From positions 186,001 to 250,000 of the forward strand of contig NZ_JAJCRR010000004.1 in NCBI RefSeq assembly GCF_020564355.1: DNA of 64,000 nucleotides, read 5' to 3'. The notes beneath the pieces are model-generated. The model did not search any database and was not told the origin of the DNA. It was given only the letters and a program-made list of their open reading frames with translations. This DNA is from Lachnospira pectinoschiza (GTDB taxonomy: Bacteria > Bacillota > Clostridia > Lachnospirales > Lachnospiraceae). Made by a program: the position numbers and the translations under genes. Each line of letters starts with the position of its first letter. Within the stretch, counting starts at the first letter, position 1. Positions 60,722 through 64,000 of the stretch are shown piece by piece.

Positions 60722-61713
60722 CAATTATTATACAGTTGGTATTACTGGTAATCGGGTTTGCCGCACTTGTAAAAGGGGCAGACTTTTTTGTGGAAGGCAG
60801 TTCGGCCGTTGCGGGGAAGTTGAAAATTCCGGGTGTGGTCATCGGTCTTACAATTGTAGCAATGGGGACGAGTGCGCCGGAGCTGGCAGTCAGTGTATCT
60901 GCGGCAATAGCGGGTTCTAATGAAATCGCAATCAGTAACATTATCGGGTCAGATATTTTTAACCTGGTGCTGATATTTGCAATCTGCGCCGTGATTACAC
61001 CGGTGACAGTGGATAGGGGCATTATGAAGCGGGATTTTCCGTTTTCAATTATTGTTTCCGTGATACTGGCAGTCATGATTGCAGATTATGTATTTACAGG
61101 GCAGAAGGTCTTTACTGCGGATGGTATACTGCTTTCAGGAACAATTGGCAGATTGGATGCGGTGATTTTGATTCTGCTGTTTATTGCGTATCTTGCCTTT
61201 ACGGTTCTGATGGCGCTTAAAAATAAAGTGGAGGATGAAGAAATTGCGGAACTTCCGGCGTGGAAGTGCGCAGTGTACATTCTTGGTGGTGCAGCTGCGA
61301 TTATTATCGGCGGACAGCTTGTTGTAAACAGTGCAAAAACCATTGCACTTGCCTGTCATATGACAGAAACGCTGGTGGGGCTTACGATTGTAGCCATGGG
61401 AACATCACTTCCTGAACTGGTCACATCTGTGGTTGCGGCAAAAAAAGGACAAAACGGTATGGCGGCAGGTAATATTATCGGTTCCAATATCTTTAATATT
61501 CTGCTGATTTTAGGCGTGTCAGCTTTTATTCATCCGATTCCGGTGATAACGGAGTCGTTGTATGACACGGTTATTTTAATCGGCCTGAGTATTATTATTT
61601 ATATTTTTGCCGCAACAGGTGACAAAATAGAGCGGAAAGAGGGCATTGCCATGATTGGTGCGTATATTTTGTATATGATTTATGCAGTTTCGCGCGGTAT
61701 GGGGTGGATATAA
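60718..61713 (+). CDS. Calcium/sodium:cation antiporter (CaCA, YrbG-like)
   Basis: 331 aa with ten to eleven helices. The two alpha-repeats are clear: GLTIVAMGTSAPELAVSVSA with GSDIFNLVL, and GLTIVAMGTSLPELVTSVVA with GSNIFNILL. Acidic Glu residues in both repeats bind the cation. The ATG at 60718 overlaps the previous stop. Under a yybP-ykoY leader, Mn2+ or Ca2+ export is likely. Some CaCA relatives exchange Mn2+. Confidence 0.9.
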   Translation: MTIIIQLVLLVIGFAALVKGADFFVEGSSAVAGKLKIPGVVIGLTIVAMGTSAPELAVSVSAAIAGSNEIAISNIIGSDIFNLVLIFAICAVITPVTVDRGIMKRDFPFSIIVSVILAVMIADYVFTGQKVFTADGILLSGTIGRLDAVILILLFIAYLAFTVLMALKNKVEDEEIAELPAWKCAVYILGGAAAIIIGGQLVVNSAKTIALACHMTETLVGLTIVAMGTSLPELVTSVVAAKKGQNGMAAGNIIGSNIFNILLILGVSAFIHPIPVITESLYDTVILIGLSIIIYIFAATGDKIERKEGIAMIGAYILYMIYAVSRGMGWI

Positions 61714-61733
61714 AGAAAAAAGTGTGTTATAAT
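61705..61733 (+). promoter_or_regulatory. Possible promoter for the purine permease
   Basis: Consensus TATAAT (61728-61733) with a weak TGGATA (61705-61710) and 17-nt spacer, overlapping the exchanger stop. No purine riboswitch is seen in the leader of about 80 nt. Confidence 0.5.
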
Positions 61734-61820
61734 GCCTGTCTGAGGGAGTTGGGGAATACAAAGAATTCAGCACAGAATCAGACTGTGTTTGGATAAATGA
61801 AAAAAATAGGAGAAAGACTC

Positions 61821-63218
61821 ATGGAAAAATTTTTTAAGGTCAAAGAGCATGGCTCGACAGTGAAAACAGAAGTGCTTGCCGGAATTACAACTTTCATGGC
61901 GATGGCGTATATTCTCATGGTTAATGCAAATATGTTTTCAGAACTTGGCGTTGTATCATATAATGCCATTTATATCGCAACAGCAATTTCAGCCGTTGTC
62001 GGTACATTTTTAATTGCATTCCTCGCAAATCTTCCTTTAGGATTGGCATCCGGTATGGGACTGAATGCATTTTTTGTGTACACAGTCTGCTTTACATTCG
62101 GATTATCTTATGCAAATGCACTGATTCTTGTATTGTTAGATGGTGTAGTATTTATCATCCTGACACTGACCGGTGTCCGTAAGATGTTATTTGATGCTAT
62201 CCCACAGTGTGTCAGAATGGCAATTTCAGCCGGTATCGGTCTGTTTATTGCATTTTTGGGATTACAGGATGCGGGAATTATTGTTTCTTCAAGCTCTACC
62301 TGTGTCAACCTGACAAGCTTTAACCTGTTTAACGGGAATGCAACCTGGGCAGAAATTATGCCAAAGCTTGTTACAATTGCGGCGCTGATTATTATTGCCG
62401 TATTATCTTACAAAAAAGTAAAGGGTTCTGTTTTATGGGGAATTCTCGGCGGAACAGGTCTTTATTATATCCTTGGCTGCACCATTCCGGGATTTTACAA
62501 AGGATTTGCGGCAAATATGAACTTCAATCCGTTTACTGCATTCGGTGACTGGGGTTCACAGGCATTTTTAAAGGTATTTACAGACGGCTTCGATTTTTCA
62601 GGCTATCTGGCAACCCATTCTACAGCAGATTTAGTGATTCTGATGATTACAACAGCACTTGCTTTCTGCATGGTAGATATGTTTGATACACTTGGTACAC
62701 TCTACGGTGCATGTTCAAGAGGAAATATGCTCACAGAAGAAGGCGAAGTACCGAACTTTGAAAAGGCGATGTTATCCGATGCGATTGCAACAGTAACAGG
62801 TGCTATCTGCGGTACTTCTACGGTTACAACCTTCGTAGAATCCTCTGCCGGTGTTGCAGAAGGTGCAAGAACAGGTCTTGCGGCATTTACAACAGGGGTG
62901 TTATTCTTCGTTGCAATGTTTTTAAGCCCAGTTGCAGTACTGATTCCGACTTGTGCGACATCAGCAGCACTGATTTATGTCGGCGTATTGATGATGGGTG
63001 GCGTTGCAGATATTGAATGGCATAAGCCGGAAGTAGCCGTACCGTCATTTATGACAATCGCGATGATGCCATTTGCCTATAATATCAGCTACGGTATTGC
63101 ATTCGGTCTGATTACGTATGTATTTATCTGTATTTTTACAGGCAGAGTAAAGGAAATTAAGCCGTTCACATGGGTTGTCGGCGCGTTATTTGCGATTATG
63201 TTCTTTATGACACATTAA
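61821..63218 (+). CDS. NCS2 family purine permease (AzgA-like)
   Basis: 465 aa with about 13-14 helices. Marks: EVLAGITTFMAMAYILMVN at the N-terminus, GMGLNAFFVYT, and FVESSAGVAEGARTGLAA, the AzgA-type adenine/guanine/hypoxanthine transporter motif. AGGAGAA supports the ATG at 61821 over 61797. It would import purine bases by proton symport and complements adenosine deaminase at 30.5 kb. A terminator follows. Confidence 0.93.
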   Translation: MEKFFKVKEHGSTVKTEVLAGITTFMAMAYILMVNANMFSELGVVSYNAIYIATAISAVVGTFLIAFLANLPLGLASGMGLNAFFVYTVCFTFGLSYANALILVLLDGVVFIILTLTGVRKMLFDAIPQCVRMAISAGIGLFIAFLGLQDAGIIVSSSSTCVNLTSFNLFNGNATWAEIMPKLVTIAALIIIAVLSYKKVKGSVLWGILGGTGLYYILGCTIPGFYKGFAANMNFNPFTAFGDWGSQAFLKVFTDGFDFSGYLATHSTADLVILMITTALAFCMVDMFDTLGTLYGACSRGNMLTEEGEVPNFEKAMLSDAIATVTGAICGTSTVTTFVESSAGVAEGARTGLAAFTTGVLFFVAMFLSPVAVLIPTCATSAALIYVGVLMMGGVADIEWHKPEVAVPSFMTIAMMPFAYNISYGIAFGLITYVFICIFTGRVKEIKPFTWVVGALFAIMFFMTH

Positions 63219-63284
63219 TTGATGTGTCGTCCTGCTGGGCAGAAACACAAGCCTGCAGAAGATGATAAAAATATAAAAAAATTG

Positions 63285-63332
63285 CCAAAGGAGGCAGCCG
63301 TGTTGCAGATTGCAGCAGCTGTCTCCTTTTTG
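63285..63332 (+). terminator. Rho-independent terminator after the purine permease
   Basis: AAAGGAGGCAGC (63287-63298) pairs with GCTGTCTCCTTTTT (63318-63331). Confidence 0.82.
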
Positions 63333-63352
63333 CATTGTAAGGAGGAAAAGCG

Positions 63353-64000
63353 ATGGGCGTAAACGAAATTTTAGTGCTTTTGATTTTATTTGGTGCCAAT
63401 CTTTTACAGGCAATTACAGGCTTTGCGGGGACATTGATTTCCATGCCGCCGACTATGAAATTAATCGGTGTGGACGAAGCAAAGGCACTGCTCAATGCAA
63501 TTGCACAGATTTCCAGTCTGATGATTGTAATTACCGGATTCCGGCATATTAACTGGAAGGAATTTTTTAAGATGTTTGTGCTGATGGCAGCCGGTATGGT
63601 TGTGGGAATGAAAATATTTGAAGTATTTCCGATGCAGCAGCTTCTGACATTTTACGGCATTATGATTATTGTGATTGCGCTGGATAAGCTGTTTGTGAAA
63701 AAACAGTTCAGACTTCCGGCTGTACTTATGTTGTTTGTCATCTTTGCCGCGGGTATTATTCACGGAATGTTTGTATCCGGCGGGGCATTGCTTGTCATTT
63801 ATGCGGCGGGGGCATTAAAAGATAAGGAGGAATTCAGGGCAACTATTGCGTTAATCTGGTTGACGATTGGCTGTTACATTACAGGAATCCAGTTCCAGGC
63901 GGGACATTTTAACAGCCATGTGTGGTTTTTGTTAATAGCAGGAATTATTCCTGTTTTTGCAGGTACATGGATTGGCACAAAGCTGGTAAAGAAGCTGCCA
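63353..64000 (+). CDS. TauE/SafE family permease, 5' part (runs off the window)
   Basis: 216 codons visible from an ATG behind AAGGAGG (63339-63345). Several hydrophobic helices with the TauE/SafE start (LQAITGFAGTLISMPP) and the mid-protein HGMFVSGGALLVIYA repeat. These proteins export sulfite, sulfonates or related anions. The open frame reaches the last base, so the remaining 30-60 residues lie outside. The preceding terminator suggests its own promoter between 63219 and 63352, which I could not identify. Confidence 0.85.
   Translation, partial: MGVNEILVLLILFGANLLQAITGFAGTLISMPPTMKLIGVDEAKALLNAIAQISSLMIVITGFRHINWKEFFKMFVLMAAGMVVGMKIFEVFPMQQLLTFYGIMIIVIALDKLFVKKQFRLPAVLMLFVIFAAGIIHGMFVSGGALLVIYAAGALKDKEEFRATIALIWLTIGCYITGIQFQAGHFNSHVWFLLIAGIIPVFAGTWIGTKLVKKLP

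Noticed and set aside
61734..61820. Purine riboswitch before the NCS2 permease
   Set aside because: The conserved loops and pairing pattern of the purine aptamer are not seen in the short leader.

Overview
The window looks like a chromosomal segment of a low-to-moderate GC, anaerobic Clostridia, most likely Lachnospiraceae. The basis is strong Shine-Dalgarno (SD) sites (AAGGAGG, GGAGA), T-box and yybP-ykoY type leaders, a glycyl-radical pyruvate formate-lyase with its activase, iron-containing alcohol dehydrogenases and a NifS/NifU pair. No rRNA, tRNA, CRISPR array or intact insertion sequence was found. The assignment rests on gene content and remembered families, not on a database search.

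Layout. 1-13.4 kb: a heterodimeric ABC exporter, a membrane GGDEF protein with an unknown partner, a nitronate monooxygenase-like flavoprotein, a small membrane protein, thioredoxin, a CstA-type transporter behind a T-box leader, and a two-gene signalling pair (a CRP-like sensor protein, then a GspE-N/MshEN-like + CheX + receiver protein). 13.6-23.7 kb: pflB followed by two scarred accessory patches. The first (15.9-18.5 kb) is flanked by a duplicated 40-bp end of pflB and carries broken genes and foreign-looking codon use. The second (20.4-23.7 kb) is a PucR-type regulator cut off by a mobC/relaxase remnant, then a cluster of small proteins sharing an N-terminal NYS-like motif, then the last codons of a class III aminotransferase. 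23.8-32.6 kb: a 4-hydroxybutyrate dehydrogenase, a second Fe-ADH, a GGDEF protein, a MATE exporter, pflA, an MntR/DtxR-like repressor (minus strand), adenosine deaminase and an HD-GYP phosphodiesterase. 32.7-36.9 kb: a large RelA/SpoT-like protein with an unrecognised C-terminal half, an NlpC/P60 peptidase and a small RelQ-type alarmone synthetase. 36.9-48.6 kb: gltX, a formate/nitrite channel, trmO, a hybrid histidine kinase, an FAD oxidoreductase, a pyrophosphatase-like/Nudix fusion, an orphan FliD-like protein, lrgAB and a cytidylate-kinase-like protein. 48.7-64 kb: a ThiE-HAD fusion, mnmA, an IscR-like regulator with nifS and nifU, sbcDC behind a LexA-like box, a MATE exporter (minus strand), a yybP-ykoY (Mn2+) riboswitch before an AI-2E-type permease and a cation/Ca2+ exchanger, an AzgA-like purine permease and a truncated TauE/SafE permease.

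How the parts connect. Pyruvate formate-lyase, its activase and a formate channel handle mixed-acid fermentation. The 4-hydroxybutyrate dehydrogenase beside the aminotransferase and PucR remnants points to a decayed GABA-to-4-hydroxybutyrate route. Two GGDEF proteins, one HD-GYP protein and a candidate c-di-GMP reader (tandem RLGxx...G...Q motifs) give a cyclic-di-GMP network, and two RelA/SpoT-family proteins give an alarmone layer. NifS, NifU and MnmA link Fe-S assembly and tRNA thiolation.

The observations I rate most worth following are: a dispersed multi-hairpin repeat that sits directly in front of five unrelated genes and supplies or abuts their SD (about 5.4, 32.6, 43.5, 50.1 and 54.9 kb), with compensating changes in its stems; the family of small proteins with an N-terminal [ND]-Y-[SA] at residues 6-8; the RelA/SpoT fusion; and the MshEN-like/CheX/receiver protein paired with a CRP-like protein.
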